46,394 bases of DNA from Gloeocapsa sp. UFS-A4-WI-NPMV-4B04 (lineage in GTDB: Bacteria > Cyanobacteriota > Cyanobacteriia > Cyanobacteriales > Chroococcidiopsidaceae). Under the pieces are notes generated by a model that saw nothing but the letters and a program-made list of their open reading frames with translations, did no database searches and was not told where the DNA came from. Positions 1 to 9,911 of the stretch are shown in pieces; the stretch's first letter is position 1, and each line of letters begins with the position of its first letter. A program made the translations under genes and the position numbers. The DNA lies in the NCBI GenBank assembly GCA_019359535.1, contig JAHHHE010000014.1, positions 1 to 46,394 of the forward strand, given 5' to 3'.

Positions 1-54
1 TTGATGCTCTTCAGGGGTCAAAGCTCGCAGCGGATTCTTTTGATGACGAGTCAT
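1..54 (-). mobile_element. Start of an IS630-like transposase (partial, runs off left edge)
   Basis: Eighteen codons are visible, starting at ATG (complement of 52-54) and leaving the window. The peptide begins MTRHQKNPLR and continues with an LTPEE motif. This resembles the N-terminus of helix-turn-helix IS630-type transposases common in cyanobacteria, recognised from memory. A purine-rich GAGAGG ribosome-binding site lies about 7 nt upstream, which supports a real start. The terminal inverted repeat and the rest of the element are outside the window, so family and integrity cannot be settled. Confidence 0.5.
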
Positions 55-123
55 AGCGTTACCTCTCGCTAGAATATCTCTATTTTCCCTCCTTCTAGCC
101 ATGGCATCAACCGTAGCAAATGA

Positions 124-173
124 CCCATTAATTGTCTGGACTCTAGCCTCTAGCCTCTAGCCTTTTGCCTCTA
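124..173. repeat. Heptanucleotide tandem repeat (CTCTAGC / GAGGCTA type)
   Basis: About three consecutive CTCTAGC-type 7-mers followed by degenerate units. On the minus strand the tract begins with the TAG stop codon of the LON-domain gene, so the stop triplet is also the first triplet of a TAGAGGC unit. Confidence 0.85.
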
Positions 174-812
174 ATTAAAAGTATCTTTCAGAACTGTACG
201 AGCTGCTAGATGATTGCGAGTAGAAGTAAGAATTTCTGCTTCCCGTTCTAGTCGGGCGGCTGTGTCTTGCATTTCTAGTAGTGCTTGCTGCTCTTCGGCA
301 ACACCATAAAGATTACTTCCTACCCAGTAAGACAACTCTGTAGGTAGATCGGGGATATCTTCTGGTAATTCGATGTCTTGGTCTGTTAGCTTCGCTGATA
401 ACCTTACTACATCGCGGAGTAGTTGCTCTACATCCATAGCCAAGGGTCTCAGGTCTTTTTGTGGAGGCTGGTCTTCAATCCACTCTACCAAACCGACTTT
501 GTAAGGCTTTTCGCGAACGTACTCCAAAACGCGAAACCGTTGCTGTCCTAGTGTCAATATCTTCATCCGGTCATCTTGCAGGCGCTGATATTGGATAATT
601 TCAGCACAGCAGCCAACAGAGGCTGGTTGACCTCGCACTGGGTCCCAAAGCAACACTCCAAAGCGGCGATCGCTTTCCAAGATCGTGTTCATCATGATCC
701 GGTAGCGAAATTCAAAAATATGTAGTGGTAGGGGTCTACCGGGAAAGAGAACTACCTCCGGTAATGGGAAAAGAGGAAGTTCTCGAACCGCAATTTTGGA
801 AGAAGATGCCAT
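171..812 (-). CDS. LON-domain (Lon N-terminal-like) protein
   Basis: The 213-residue protein consists of a single LON substrate-binding domain. It opens with the typical RELPLFPLPEVVLFPG strand and the LHIFEFRYR motif, followed by the ILxLGQQRFRV region. There is no AAA+ ATPase or Ser-Lys protease domain, so it is the stand-alone form common in cyanobacteria and not Lon protease. Function is unknown; a peptide- or adaptor-binding role is inferred from the domain. It lies downstream of rpsJ on the same strand, separated by a hairpin terminator at 888-910, so it probably has its own promoter or depends on read-through. The stop codon TAG is embedded in the adjoining heptamer repeat. Confidence 0.85.
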   Translation of the reverse strand: MASSSKIAVRELPLFPLPEVVLFPGRPLPLHIFEFRYRIMMNTILESDRRFGVLLWDPVRGQPASVGCCAEIIQYQRLQDDRMKILTLGQQRFRVLEYVREKPYKVGLVEWIEDQPPQKDLRPLAMDVEQLLRDVVRLSAKLTDQDIELPEDIPDLPTELSYWVGSNLYGVAEEQQALLEMQDTAARLEREAEILTSTRNHLAARTVLKDTFN

Positions 813-887
813 CGGTCTGGGTAAAACGGTAACTGGGCAATATACTCCTACTTTAGCCGATTTCTTCCTAAAACTTAATATAAATAA

Positions 888-910
888 ACCCTTTAGAGAT
901 TCTAAAGGGT
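888..910 (-). terminator. Rho-independent terminator after rpsJ
   Basis: Perfect 10-bp inverted repeat ACCCTTTAGA / TCTAAAGGGT with a 3-nt loop. On the minus strand it is followed by TTATTTATATT. It lies 35 nt past the rpsJ stop and so closes the str cluster. Confidence 0.8.
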
Positions 911-945
911 AAATTGAATAGCAATTCTAAAAATTAAACGATGTG

Positions 946-1263
946 TTACAGCTTAACTTCAATATCTACACCAGATGGTAAGTCAAGTTTCATTAGCGCA
1001 TCAATCGTTTTAGAAGAAGGTTGGTAAATGTCAATAATCCGCCGATGGGTACGAGTTTCAAAGTGTTCCCGCGAATCTTTGTCAACGTGGGGCGATCGCA
1101 GTAAACAGTAAATCCGTTTGCGTGTTGGTAAAGGAATCGGGCCTACAGCTGTGGCATTAGTCCGATTTGCTGTATCCACAATTTTTTCACAAGATGTATC
1201 AAGCAATCGCCGATCAAAAGCCTGTAAGCGAATCCGAATTTTTTGCTGCTGAAGAGTTGCCAT
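946..1263 (-). CDS. rpsJ: 30S ribosomal protein S10
   Basis: The 105-residue protein matches S10 end to end: [17 protein letters not shown] at the N-terminus, the [29 protein letters not shown] core and the [24 protein letters not shown] end. S10 binds 16S rRNA in the 30S head and, as NusE, takes part in antitermination. It is last in the rpsL-rpsG-fusA-tuf-rpsJ order, the usual cyanobacterial arrangement. The interval to tuf is about 250 bp, unusually long, and holds a hairpin and a large heptamer repeat tract. Expression may therefore be partly uncoupled from tuf. Confidence 0.98.
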   Translation of the reverse strand: MATLQQQKIRIRLQAFDRRLLDTSCEKIVDTANRTNATAVGPIPLPTRKRIYCLLRSPHVDKDSREHFETRTHRRIIDIYQPSSKTIDALMKLDLPSGVDIEVKL

Positions 1264-1287
1264 TTTAAATTTTCCAGGTTCTGTTTA

Positions 1288-1440
1288 AGTAGAGGCGAGA
1301 GGCGAGAGGAATCAGAGGCGAGAGACGAAAGGCAAGAGGCGAGAGGCGAGAGGACAAGGGGAATTTACTCGCTACTCCTCTGCTCCCCTGCTAAGAAAGC
1401 TCCTCTGCTTCCTGATCCCTAACTCCTGACTGTTAATGTC
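1288..1440. repeat. GAGGCGA / CTCCTCTG-type short tandem repeats between rpsJ and tuf
   Basis: Repeated GAGAGGC/GAGGCGA heptamers (about 1291-1357) run into a C+T-rich degenerate tract (about 1375-1433) with CTCCTCTGC and TCCCTAACTCC units. The purine-rich and pyrimidine-rich halves are roughly complementary and could pair. The tract lies in the interval between tuf and rpsJ. Confidence 0.75.
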
Positions 1441-1448
1441 GAAATTAA

Positions 1449-1495
1449 AGGAGCAGAAAAGCATTTTACCTTGTGGGTATCGCCTTTCTGCTCCT
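1449..1495 (-). terminator. Hairpin (possible terminator or attenuator) downstream of tuf
   Basis: Perfect 11-bp inverted repeat AGGAGCAGAAA / TTTCTGCTCCT with a 25-nt loop, 18 nt past the tuf stop. On the minus strand it is followed by TTTAATTT, a weak U-tract. It could end or attenuate transcription before rpsJ. A role as an mRNA 3'-end stabiliser is the alternative. Confidence 0.6.
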
Positions 1496-1513
1496 AAGAA
1501 CGTGAAAACTGTG

Positions 1514-2743
1514 TTACTTCACGATTTTGGAAACTACACCAGCACCGATAGTGCGACCACCTTCACGAATAGCAAACCGCATCCCTTGTTCAATAGCAAT
1601 TGGGTTGATCAGTTCAACTGTCATTTTAATGCGATCACCTGGCATCACCATCTCGGCTTCACTGCCATCATCAGAGGTAAACGTTCTGATTGTACCCGTT
1701 ACATCCGTTGTCCGCACATAAAACTGGGGACGGTAGCCAGGGAAAAACGGTGTCTTACGACCACCTTCTTTTTCCTGAAGAACGTAAACTTCACCTTCAA
1801 ATTGAGTATGAGGTGTAATCGAACCAGGTTTGGCAATCACCATTCCTCGCTCAATATCAGCCTTCTGGATACCACGTAGTAGTACCCCAGCGTTATCTCC
1901 TGCCATACCTTCATCAAGACTCTTCTTAAACATCTCGATGCCGGTCACAGTTGTATTACGAGTGGCTCTAATTCCCACCAATTCTACAGTATCGCCGACT
2001 TTAACTCTGCCGCGCTCAATCCGACCAGTGGCTACTGTACCACGACCTGTGATCGAGAAGACATCTTCTACGGCCATTAGGAAGGGTTTATCAACATCCC
2101 GCTCAGGTGTAGGAATGTATGAGTCTACAGCATCCATCAATTCGTAGATTTTATCTACCCACTCATTCTCACCACGTTGAGTCTTGGGGTTAGCAGTCAT
2201 CGCTTCCAGAGCCAAGAGAGCTGAACCAGCTACAACAGGGATATCATCGCCTGGAAAATCATAACTACTTAGCAGTTCGCGGACTTCGAGTTCCACCAGT
2301 TCTAGTAGTTCGTCGTCATCCACCATGTCTTTCTTGTTCAAGAAGACAACCAGGTTAGGAACACCTACCTGTTTAGCTAGGAGGATATGTTCGCGGGTTT
2401 GGGGCATTGGTCCATCAGCAGCAGAAACTACCAAAATGCCACCATCCATTTGTGCTGCACCTGTGATCATGTTCTTCACATAATCTGCGTGTCCTGGGCA
2501 GTCTACGTGAGCGTAGTGGCGATTTCCAGTTTCGTACTCAACGTGAGCCGTGTTAATGGTAATCCCACGAGCCTTTTCTTCAGGAGCGGCATCAATATCC
2601 GCATACTTACGAGCCGTTGCCTGACCCATTGCAGCTAGGGTCATTGTAATTGATGCCGTTAACGTGGTTTTGCCGTGGTCAACGTGACCAATCGTACCGA
2701 TGTTGACGTGGGGTTTAGTCCTTTCAAACTTTGCGCGTGCCAT
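1514..2743 (-). CDS. tuf: Translation elongation factor EF-Tu
   Basis: The 409-residue protein has the usual cyanobacterial and plastid length. The P-loop GHVDHGKT is at residues 19-26, followed by the DCPGH switch II and NKKD base-recognition motifs, then beta-barrel domains 2 and 3. It delivers aminoacyl-tRNA to the ribosomal A site as a GTP complex. It lies 24 bp downstream of fusA on the same strand, consistent with co-transcription. An A-rich AAGGAA ribosome-binding site precedes the ATG. No truncation is seen. Confidence 0.99.
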   Translation of the reverse strand: MARAKFERTKPHVNIGTIGHVDHGKTTLTASITMTLAAMGQATARKYADIDAAPEEKARGITINTAHVEYETGNRHYAHVDCPGHADYVKNMITGAAQMDGGILVVSAADGPMPQTREHILLAKQVGVPNLVVFLNKKDMVDDDELLELVELEVRELLSSYDFPGDDIPVVAGSALLALEAMTANPKTQRGENEWVDKIYELMDAVDSYIPTPERDVDKPFLMAVEDVFSITGRGTVATGRIERGRVKVGDTVELVGIRATRNTTVTGIEMFKKSLDEGMAGDNAGVLLRGIQKADIERGMVIAKPGSITPHTQFEGEVYVLQEKEGGRKTPFFPGYRPQFYVRTTDVTGTIRTFTSDDGSEAEMVMPGDRIKMTVELINPIAIEQGMRFAIREGGRTIGAGVVSKIVK

Positions 2744-2767
2744 GTAATTAATCGGTTCCTTTTCTAG

Positions 2768-4843
2768 TTAAGCGTTTCCTTTGCTCTTAGCAATAATTGC
2801 TTCCGCCACGTTGCGAGGTACTTCTTCGTAGTGGCTAAACTCCATTGCGAAGATGCCCCTGCCTTGAGTCTTAGAGCGGATATCCGTAGCATAGCCAAAC
2901 ATTTCCGCTAACGGAACTTTGGCTGTCACTTTAGCAATACCTTGTTCAGAACCCATGCCTTCAATTTGACCACGACGGGAATTGAGGTCACCCATCACGT
3001 CTCCAAGGAAGTTTTCGGGAACTTCAACCTCAACTTTCATCATAGGCTCTAACAGAACAGGTTGAGCCTTCATCACTGCGTCTTTGATCGCCATTGAGCC
3101 AGCGATTTTGAACGCCATTTCCGAGGAGTCTACATCGTGGTAAGACCCATCGACGAGTGTCGCTCTGAGATCGATCACCGGATATCCAGCTAAAATACCG
3201 GATTCACAGCTTTCTTTCATGCCTTGCTCCGATGGCCCAATGTACTCTTTAGGTACGACACCACCGACAATCTTGGACACGAATTCAAAGCCGGTTCCAG
3301 GTTCGCCTGGTTCCACCTCAATGACTACGTGACCGTACTGACCTTTACCACCACTTTGACGGATGAATTTGCCTTCTGTTCTGACAGATTTACGAATTGT
3401 TTCTCGGTAAGCAACTTGTGGCGCACCGACATTCGCTTCTACCTTAAATTCTCGTAGCATTCGGTCTACCAGAATTTCTAGGTGTAATTCTCCCATTCCG
3501 GCGATCACGGTTTGGTTTGTTTCGGGGTCAACGTTGACGCGGAAGGTGGGGTCTTCTTCAGACAAGGATTGCAGTGCCTTAGATAGCTTATCCATGTCCT
3601 GCTTAGTTTTAGGTTCAACTGCAACTGAAATTACTGGCTCAGGAATAAACAGAGATTCCAGAATCACTGGGGCATTTTCGTCACAGATCGTATCACCTGT
3701 CAAGGTGTCTTTCAGACCTAAAGCAGCTCCTAAGTCTCCCGCTCGTAGTTCATCTACGTCACTACGTTCATCTGCCTTTAGAACTACCAGGCGGGAAACC
3801 CTTTCCTTTTTATCTTTAGTAGCATTGAGGACGTAGCTACCCTTTTTGAGAACGCCAGAATAAACCCGAACGAAGGTTAGACGACCGTAAGGATCAGCCA
3901 TAATCTTGAAGGCGAGTGCTGCTAGCGGTTCTGCGTCGTCGGCGCGTCGCTCAACTGTATTGCCATTTGGCAATATACCTTGAATTGGCGGTACTTCACT
4001 TGGTGCTGGCAGGTAATCTACAACTGCATCAAGCATTAGCTGGACACCTTTGTTTTTGAAGGCAGAGCCACAAAGTACGGGTACAATCGTAACCGCAGTT
4101 GTTCCTTTACGCAGCCCTTGGCGAATTTCAGCTTCTGTGAGTTCAACGCCATCCAAATACTTTTCGATTAAGGCTTCATCTGTTTCAGCTACTGCCTCAA
4201 CTAACTTGGCACGATATTCTTCTGCCATCGCTTGCATTTCTGCTGGAATGTCAGTTTCTTCAATATCAGTTCCCTGATCATTGTTGTAGATGTAAGCACG
4301 CATCCGTACTAGGTCAACAATACCCTGGAAATTGGTTTCACTACCGATTGGCAGCTGAATTGCCACTGCATTAGCCCGCAAGCGATCGCGCATTTGGTCA
4401 TAAACTTTAAAAAAGTTTGCTCCAGTACGATCCATCTTGTTGATGAAGGCAATCCGAGGCACGTTATACCGATCCGCCTGTCGCCACACTGTCTCAGACT
4501 GAGGCTGAACACCACCTACAGAACAAAATACAGCGATGACTCCATCCAATACCCGCATTGACCGCTCGACCTCAATTGTGAAGTCAACGTGACCGGGGGT
4601 ATCAATAATATTGATTTGATGATCTTTCCAACTGGTTGTGATAGCGGCGGCAGTAATTGTAATACCTCGCTCCCGCTCTTGTTCCATCCAGTCAGTTACA
4701 GCTGTTCCCTCGTGAACTTCACCAATTTTATGAACTATCCCAGAGTAAAACAAGATTCGCTCTGTTGTTGTTGTCTTACCCGCGTCTATATGCGCCGCAA
4801 TTCCAATATTGCGTACTCTCTCAAGCGGGATCGTACGTGCCAC
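2768..4843 (-). CDS. fusA: Translation elongation factor EF-G
   Basis: The 691-residue protein is full length. The GTP-binding motif AHIDAGKT is at residues 17-24, with DTPGH and NKMD following and the C-terminal domain IV/V signatures ([20 protein letters not shown]). It catalyses ribosomal translocation and, with RRF, subunit recycling. It lies between rpsG (119 bp upstream) and tuf (24 bp downstream), the classical str order. Only one fusA copy is visible here. Confidence 0.99.
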   Translation of the reverse strand: MARTIPLERVRNIGIAAHIDAGKTTTTERILFYSGIVHKIGEVHEGTAVTDWMEQERERGITITAAAITTSWKDHQINIIDTPGHVDFTIEVERSMRVLDGVIAVFCSVGGVQPQSETVWRQADRYNVPRIAFINKMDRTGANFFKVYDQMRDRLRANAVAIQLPIGSETNFQGIVDLVRMRAYIYNNDQGTDIEETDIPAEMQAMAEEYRAKLVEAVAETDEALIEKYLDGVELTEAEIRQGLRKGTTAVTIVPVLCGSAFKNKGVQLMLDAVVDYLPAPSEVPPIQGILPNGNTVERRADDAEPLAALAFKIMADPYGRLTFVRVYSGVLKKGSYVLNATKDKKERVSRLVVLKADERSDVDELRAGDLGAALGLKDTLTGDTICDENAPVILESLFIPEPVISVAVEPKTKQDMDKLSKALQSLSEEDPTFRVNVDPETNQTVIAGMGELHLEILVDRMLREFKVEANVGAPQVAYRETIRKSVRTEGKFIRQSGGKGQYGHVVIEVEPGEPGTGFEFVSKIVGGVVPKEYIGPSEQGMKESCESGILAGYPVIDLRATLVDGSYHDVDSSEMAFKIAGSMAIKDAVMKAQPVLLEPMMKVEVEVPENFLGDVMGDLNSRRGQIEGMGSEQGIAKVTAKVPLAEMFGYATDIRSKTQGRGIFAMEFSHYEEVPRNVAEAIIAKSKGNA

Positions 4844-4962
4844 AGTTGCCTCCTATATTTTTTGCCGCAGTATATCTTAATATCTATGTTACTCTCTGTT
4901 AAGATTCTATACGTTTACGGTAAACCGTCTTCTTTAGAGCATTTCTATTGTATTAGCCCTAT

Positions 4963-5433
4963 TTAGTAACGATAGTGAGCAAAAGCTTTATTTGCATCAG
5001 CCATCCTGTGAGTTTCTTCGCGCTTGCGGATTGCATTGCCCGTTTCGTTAGCAGCATCCATTAATTCATTTGCCAACTTACTGGCCATTGTCCGACCTGG
5101 GCGTTGTCTGGCAAACTGAAGTATCCAGCGTAGTGCTAGGGTAGTACCTCGCTCAGTACGAACTTCCATTGGCACTTGATAAGTAGCACCGCCAACTCGA
5201 CGCGCCTTAACTTCTACTAAAGGTGTGGCATTCTTTACGGCTCTTTCAAACGTTTCTAGCGGATCAGAACCAGTACGTTCCTCTATAGTCTTCATCGCAT
5301 CATAAACAATGTGCGCTGCTATAGATTTTTTACCACTGTGCATTACTCGCCGCATCAGCATACTAATGAGACGACTGTTATACACTGAATCGGATGGAAC
5401 TGGGCGTTTTTGAACAACAGTACGACGAGACAT
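4963..5433 (-). CDS. rpsG: 30S ribosomal protein S7
   Basis: The 156-residue protein is a complete S7, with the [14 protein letters not shown] start, the [13 protein letters not shown] rRNA-binding segment, the [29 protein letters not shown] core and the [15 protein letters not shown] end. It nucleates assembly of the 30S head and contacts the E site. It lies in the str cluster between rpsL and fusA. The 305-bp gap to rpsL is long for this operon and may contain a second promoter. Confidence 0.98.
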   Translation of the reverse strand: MSRRTVVQKRPVPSDSVYNSRLISMLMRRVMHSGKKSIAAHIVYDAMKTIEERTGSDPLETFERAVKNATPLVEVKARRVGGATYQVPMEVRTERGTTLALRWILQFARQRPGRTMASKLANELMDAANETGNAIRKREETHRMADANKAFAHYRY

Positions 5434-5738
5434 ACGTAAGCCTTCGAGTGATTTGGCAACAATTTGATTTAATAAAGTCAGGCAATGATTTTTTTCTCAA
5501 GCTTTGCCCTTACTTAAATTTACTACCTAGAGAAAATAACTCTTGTGGCGTTGAAACTTGGACAAAAGTGCAACACTAAACTGCCGAACTTTTCAATTGC
5601 GACCGTTGGTGTTGCTACAGTTGTTTAATTTAACGATCGCTTTGTAATTCTCCAGTTTATTGATGATTAATTTAGCAGAAGGGATTTCTGCCGCATTATC
5701 TTCAACAACTGTTTTAATAGGTTACTACAGCACAAAGC
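5434..5738. other. Intergenic rpsL-rpsG interval
   Basis: AT-rich spacer of 305 bp with no plausible coding frame. It contains one short CAGAA/TTCTG inverted repeat near 5680 and a single GATCGC. A secondary promoter for rpsG is possible, but no clear -10/-35 pair was identified. Confidence 0.5.
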
Positions 5739-6116
5739 TTATGTTGTCTTTGGACGCTTAGTACCGTACTTTGAGCGACCTTGACGACGATCTTTAACTC
5801 CGGCTGTATCTAATGTGCCACGAATGATGTGGTATCTTACTCCGGGTAAGTCTTTGACTCGACCGCCGCGAATCATCACAACTGAGTGTTCTTGCAAGTT
5901 ATGACCAATACCTGGAATATAAGCTGTCACTTCAAAACCAGAGGTAAGGCGCACTCTTGCCACTTTACGCAGCGCTGAGTTAGGTTTTTTGGGCGTGGTT
6001 GTGTAAACCCGTGTACAAACACCGCGACGCTGGGGGCATTCCTTCAACGCGGGTGACTTGGTTTTCTTGGTCGTTACTTGGCGTTCGCTACGAATAAGCT
6101 GCTGTATAGTTGGCAT
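5739..6116 (-). CDS. rpsL: 30S ribosomal protein S12
   Basis: The 125-residue protein is canonical S12. The [12 protein letters not shown] motif places the streptomycin-relevant lysine at K43, and GGRVKDLPG places the second at K88. Both carry the ordinary sensitive-type residue. D89 is the position methylthiolated by RimO in other bacteria. S12 sits at the decoding centre. It is the first str gene and lies 102 bp downstream of the Fe-S carrier gene on the same strand. Confidence 0.98.
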   Translation of the reverse strand: MPTIQQLIRSERQVTTKKTKSPALKECPQRRGVCTRVYTTTPKKPNSALRKVARVRLTSGFEVTAYIPGIGHNLQEHSVVMIRGGRVKDLPGVRYHIIRGTLDTAGVKDRRQGRSKYGTKRPKTT

Positions 6117-6218
6117 GAGTTACAGCGCGTAAAGCTTTTGGCTCTCTAAAGTTTTTACAAATTATGATTGTACCAACTTTTATTGTTAATTGTCAAATTA
6201 TGTATATAAAGAAGGTTT

Positions 6219-6548
6219 TTAAGGAATTACAGAGAAAGAATTACCACAGCCACAATGGGCGATCGCATTTGGGTTTTGGAAGCGAAACCCACCACCCATG
6301 AGGTCTTCTGAGTAATCGAGTGTAAGGTCGCTGATGTAATTTAAGCTAGTGGGATCTACTACTACTGAAACGTCACCACAGTCATATAAGCGATCATCAA
6401 TCTTGACTTCTTCTTCAAACTTTAGAACATATACTAAACCAGAACAGCCACCATTTTGAACTTGTAAACGAAATGGTATGTTGGGGTTGCGCTGTTTTGC
6501 TCTAAGACGTTTTATTTCATTAACAGCAGTTGTGCTGAGATGAATCAT
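6219..6548 (-). CDS. A-type iron-sulfur carrier (IscA/SufA/ErpA family)
   Basis: The 109-residue protein has the three ligand cysteines of the family, C35 (in NGGCSG) and C99/C101 (HCGCGNSF), plus the intermediate LDYSEDLMGGGF motif. Such proteins bind iron or a [2Fe-2S]/[4Fe-4S] cluster between subunits and pass it to apo-targets in the stroma-like cytoplasm. No suf or isc genes are adjacent. It precedes rpsL on the same strand. The exact paralogue (SufA-like or IscA-like) cannot be fixed from one sequence. Confidence 0.93.
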   Translation of the reverse strand: MIHLSTTAVNEIKRLRAKQRNPNIPFRLQVQNGGCSGLVYVLKFEEEVKIDDRLYDCGDVSVVVDPTSLNYISDLTLDYSEDLMGGGFRFQNPNAIAHCGCGNSFSVIP

Positions 6549-6549
6549 T

Positions 6550-6747
6550 TGCTTGCTAAGGAGAAAGGGGTTGGGGGCTAGGGATCAGGGGCTTGGGAAA
6601 TTCAAGCAGAAAGAGATTAGGGAAATCTAAAGGGAAATTTAACGAGAAAGGGGTTAGGGGCTAATGCAAATGCGGTGCGTAGAAATATTCTAGCGTCCGT
6701 AGTGTACTCCTCTCTGACCCCTGACCCCTGACCCCTGACCCCTAACT
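6550..6747. repeat. GGGGTTAGGGGCT / CTGACCC short-repeat block
   Basis: Degenerate G-rich units (GGGGTTGGGGGCTAGGG, GGGGTTAGGGGCTA) occupy about 6565-6664. Four consecutive CTGACCC heptamers lie at about 6714-6742. The two halves are of opposite polarity and could base-pair. The right end starts 3 nt beyond the TAG stop of the cupin gene. Confidence 0.8.
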
Positions 6748-6750
6748 CTT

Positions 6751-7167
6751 CTACTTCGTGCGGGCGTAGTCGTCTTGAAAGCGAATAATATCGTCTTCCC
6801 CTAAGTATTCCCCATTTTGAACTTCAATTAAAACTAGGGGAATTACACCAGGATTTTCTAGACGATGACTCGTACACTGAGGAACATAAGTAGATTGATT
6901 GTTACTTAGCATCACTTCTTGTTCGCCGCAAGTGACTCTAGCTGTACCGGAGACAACGATCCAGTGTTCGCTACGGTGATGGTGCATTTGCAGGCTAAGG
7001 CGATGTCCAGGTTTAACTTCAATGCGCTTAATTTTGTATCCCCGCCCTTCTTCTAGGATAGTGAAGGAACCCCAAGGCCGTAGTTCGGTTGCAGCAACGC
7101 CTTTAGAAACTATAGCTGGGGGTAGGGGTAAAGTAGATGCTAAGTTTGTCTCTTGAGTCTGGCCCAT
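6751..7167 (-). CDS. Cupin, mannose-6-phosphate isomerase type II-like
   Basis: The 138-residue single cupin matches the C-terminal isomerase domain of bifunctional GDP-mannose pyrophosphorylase/PMI: RPWGSFTILEEGRGYKIKRIEV, then PGHRLSLQMHHHRSEHWIVVSG. Likely metal ligands are Q60, H62, E67 and H101. The N-terminal nucleotidyltransferase domain is absent, so it is a stand-alone isomerase-type cupin, plausibly interconverting mannose-6-P and fructose-6-P for glycan synthesis. Other sugar-binding cupin roles cannot be excluded. The stop codon abuts an STRR block. Confidence 0.85.
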   Translation of the reverse strand: MGQTQETNLASTLPLPPAIVSKGVAATELRPWGSFTILEEGRGYKIKRIEVKPGHRLSLQMHHHRSEHWIVVSGTARVTCGEQEVMLSNNQSTYVPQCTSHRLENPGVIPLVLIEVQNGEYLGEDDIIRFQDDYARTK

Positions 7168-7444
7168 AAAAATTATTTCTCCTCTGAATAGAACAGTAAG
7201 TGAGTATTGTAAAGAACTGATTAAGGAAACTAAACGGTTAGTACCGTATAAATAACAACAATCCTACTGGCTAAAGGTAACAGACTTTTTTGAAAGACTG
7301 TCACCCGCGATCGCAGTAACGCCGTTAGTCTACATCAAGTCTTTATAAAGCTGTAAGTAGCTTTATAAAAGCTTTAATAATCATGCAAACGTGCAGCGAT
7401 TTGTACTCCACAAGGTAGCAAAATTACAGTGCATTAACTCCAAC

Positions 7445-9352
7445 TTAAGGAAGAGGTTGGAGGAAAATACCTAAACCATTGTGGACACGAGCAGCAGTGA
7501 GGGGTGAGCGATTTATCAGTTGGCCTCCTAAGTAAAGGCTTGTAGAACTACCTCCGTCAAAATTCAGGGCATCAACACACCCCATTTGCTGCATTACTTT
7601 AGCGATTTCTGCCAAAGTGGGACCAGCGCCACCAGCACGATTATGAACGGCAGCAATTAGCAGAGTGCCAGATGAGGTTACACCTATTGCACTTCGAGCG
7701 GCTTTTTCGCGGATGAAAGCATCGCTAAATCCTTCACTTTTAGCATCAAGTACAATTTGACGATTTTGAACTAAAACTGGCCCCGCGCCGATTATTTGCG
7801 GGTAACGCCCAAAGTCGGCTGGGAGGGTAGCGCTTTCTTCACGGACAAGAGTACCAATCGGTAGGGAATTAGCGGCAGGATTGTTACGTAACGCTAATAA
7901 ATAGCCATTAGGCGGAATCGGAAAAGCGGTTTTACCAGCGACACCTGCTGGTAATTGAGCGGTAACAGAGTTGTTTTGAACGACTACGAGGATTTCGTTA
8001 TCAATTAGAGGAGTGTAAGTAGAACCCCAGGCGGAAGAATAACGGGCAATGCCAGATTGGACGTAGCCACTGTTGGAAGTTGCAATCGGTAAACGCTGTC
8101 CTGTTGATGTAACTATAGATTCCTGAAGGCTGAGACGATTGATTTTTACTTGTCCAGAATCATTCAGTGCGATCGCACCTCGGTTGAGAATTGGACTTGA
8201 TAGCCACTTACCGTCGCGACGAATCGCACCTAATGGCAACTGATTTTTGCGATTAAAAAAACCACCATTAATTGCGGCGGCGGCGGAGTGCGCTAGAGCA
8301 GTTTTAATTAAAGGAGTAGTACCTACAAGTGTTGGACTTTGGCTTGTAATCGGTTTTAGGGTTAAGCCTGCGGTACGGGGATTAATTTCTAACCAGACAA
8401 CCGGAAAGCGATCAGAGCCTAGATTAATAAACTTTTGATGCCAGCGTAATCCCTTAGCCCAGACAATATCTCGCTCTACCATAGCGTCTGGCCGCAGATC
8501 AACTACTAAACGGTTGGGATTGGGTAAGGTGCTAACGCGGGGAGATAGCCCAACAGGGACGCTTAAACGAATTGTAGTCAGAGTTGGAGTTGTTTCAACT
8601 TTGAGAATCCGCGTTTTTGAAGTATCTTTTAAAACTTGCTCGGATACATTGGGTAAAAATTGTTGAATTACAGCAGGATCAGCTTTTCCCTCAATTGCGA
8701 TCGCCCATTCTTGATTTGAGGTTCTGCTAACAGACTTCTGCTGAATTTGCCAGGCGGTGGGGCGATTTAGATCAAAGACAATGCGATCGCCCCAAGGTTG
8801 ATTTCCTTGGCGAATTACTTGTACTCTAGCTGCTGGCGAAGTAATTTTCAGAGTATTACCACTAGCTTGCACCTGCCAACCCGCTCTTTGAGCAAAATCA
8901 GTTATATCTAAATAACGATATCCTGCTCTTAACGAGCTAGCTAGGACAACAGGCGTAGTTTTTGGTTCAGAAAACCACTGTACAGGTTGTTTCGCTCCAT
9001 CCTGTGTGTTTAACAACTCCATTCCCAAAAGTTGAGTTGCGCCTGCATCACTGATAGCAGTGCGAATACCTTGGTTTTGCCACTGACTCCAAGCAGCAGG
9101 CAAAGTCCGCCCATTTAATGAAATTGCACTACCAGAAGCAACTAAGCGCGAGGACACAACTGGAGTCGCAGGGGATTGACTGAGTATAGGTGCTTGTTGA
9201 GCGCTGCTAGCAAAAGTAGATCCTAGCCAGAGTGAAGTTGTAACTAGAGGAGAGATAATTTTTGGCAAATACAGGATAAATTTTGGCTTCACACTTTTAC
9301 AGCGTTGATTTTCTTGATGTTGAAGCGAGTGATTAATCGGAGTTTTTACCAT
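7445..9352 (-). CDS. Exported phosphodiester glycosidase-family (NAGPA-like) protein
   Basis: The 635-residue protein has a hydrophobic export segment after a polar N-terminal extension (residues about 28-50, IISPLVTTSLWLG...ASSAQQ). A roughly 230-residue region of two beta-rich modules follows, the second resembling an AMIN-like domain (IVFDLNRPTAW, RLVVDLRPD). The C-terminal half carries NAGPA/phosphodiester glycosidase hallmarks: AINGGFF, REKAARSAIG and NFDGGSSTSLY. It is likely periplasmic and acts on glycans or cell-wall polymers. The substrate is unknown. It is monocistronic, 277 bp from the cupin gene. Confidence 0.85.
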   Translation of the reverse strand: MVKTPINHSLQHQENQRCKSVKPKFILYLPKIISPLVTTSLWLGSTFASSAQQAPILSQSPATPVVSSRLVASGSAISLNGRTLPAAWSQWQNQGIRTAISDAGATQLLGMELLNTQDGAKQPVQWFSEPKTTPVVLASSLRAGYRYLDITDFAQRAGWQVQASGNTLKITSPAARVQVIRQGNQPWGDRIVFDLNRPTAWQIQQKSVSRTSNQEWAIAIEGKADPAVIQQFLPNVSEQVLKDTSKTRILKVETTPTLTTIRLSVPVGLSPRVSTLPNPNRLVVDLRPDAMVERDIVWAKGLRWHQKFINLGSDRFPVVWLEINPRTAGLTLKPITSQSPTLVGTTPLIKTALAHSAAAAINGGFFNRKNQLPLGAIRRDGKWLSSPILNRGAIALNDSGQVKINRLSLQESIVTSTGQRLPIATSNSGYVQSGIARYSSAWGSTYTPLIDNEILVVVQNNSVTAQLPAGVAGKTAFPIPPNGYLLALRNNPAANSLPIGTLVREESATLPADFGRYPQIIGAGPVLVQNRQIVLDAKSEGFSDAFIREKAARSAIGVTSSGTLLIAAVHNRAGGAGPTLAEIAKVMQQMGCVDALNFDGGSSTSLYLGGQLINRSPLTAARVHNGLGIFLQPLP

Positions 9353-9772
9353 GAGTTACTGCAAAATGGGGAATTTATTGTCAAATATTAAAAACTAATG
9401 ACTTTTCTTTTGAGTCTTAACGTCATAATGATAGATAGCGGCTTGATATCTTTAGTTGCCACCCAACCGAGATTTCCCAGCCTTGTGTCTAGTAAAGTGT
9501 ATTCAAAAGCTTGACTCAAATTTGACAGTGACACCAGAATTGTCAAATCTGGGTATTCATCATAACCTCAGTCTGTTACTATTTCAGAATCATGACAGAT
9601 TAATAAGCATATTTTTTAGAATCTGTCAAGATAATTTTATTTGCTCGATTTAGATAAGCTGAAGCAGGCGATCGCCCATGTCTAAGTTTGATTCGCTATT
9701 ATTGGAACTTTACTTTAAGACATTGAACCAAAATCCAGTTTGCTGGGAAATACGGTGCAAGATGATACTTAA

Positions 9773-9886
9773 ATATTTATAGATGGAACAGCTAACCTAG
9801 ATAGCACAAGTTTTCAAGATAGTGATGATACGGCATCAGCAGGGGCGACGCTAAATGAAATGTCAATTGTAAATAAGTTTTACTAA
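9773..9886 (+). pseudogene. Possible C-terminal remnant of a lost secreted/repeat protein
   Basis: A 37-codon frame without a start codon reads as protein-like, Asp/Ser/Thr-rich sequence (FIDGTANLDSTSFQDSDD, then SAGATLNEMSIVNKFY) and ends with TAA. A stop codon immediately precedes it. In the same frame, the nine codons before that stop also read plausibly (LGNTVQDDT). This suggests a decayed gene tail, but the fragment is too short to assign a family. Confidence 0.3.
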
Positions 9887-9911
9887 GTTGCGTTTTTGAA
9901 AGGCGTAACTG

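Noticed and set aside
1436-2638. Several open frames on the plus strand opposite tuf
   Set aside because: They lie antisense to a highly conserved EF-Tu gene, have no protein-family features, and are expected by codon bias.
9456-9653. Plus-strand open frame of 65 codons in the glsF upstream region
   Set aside because: No ribosome-binding site, no recognisable motif and composition like neighbouring non-coding DNA.
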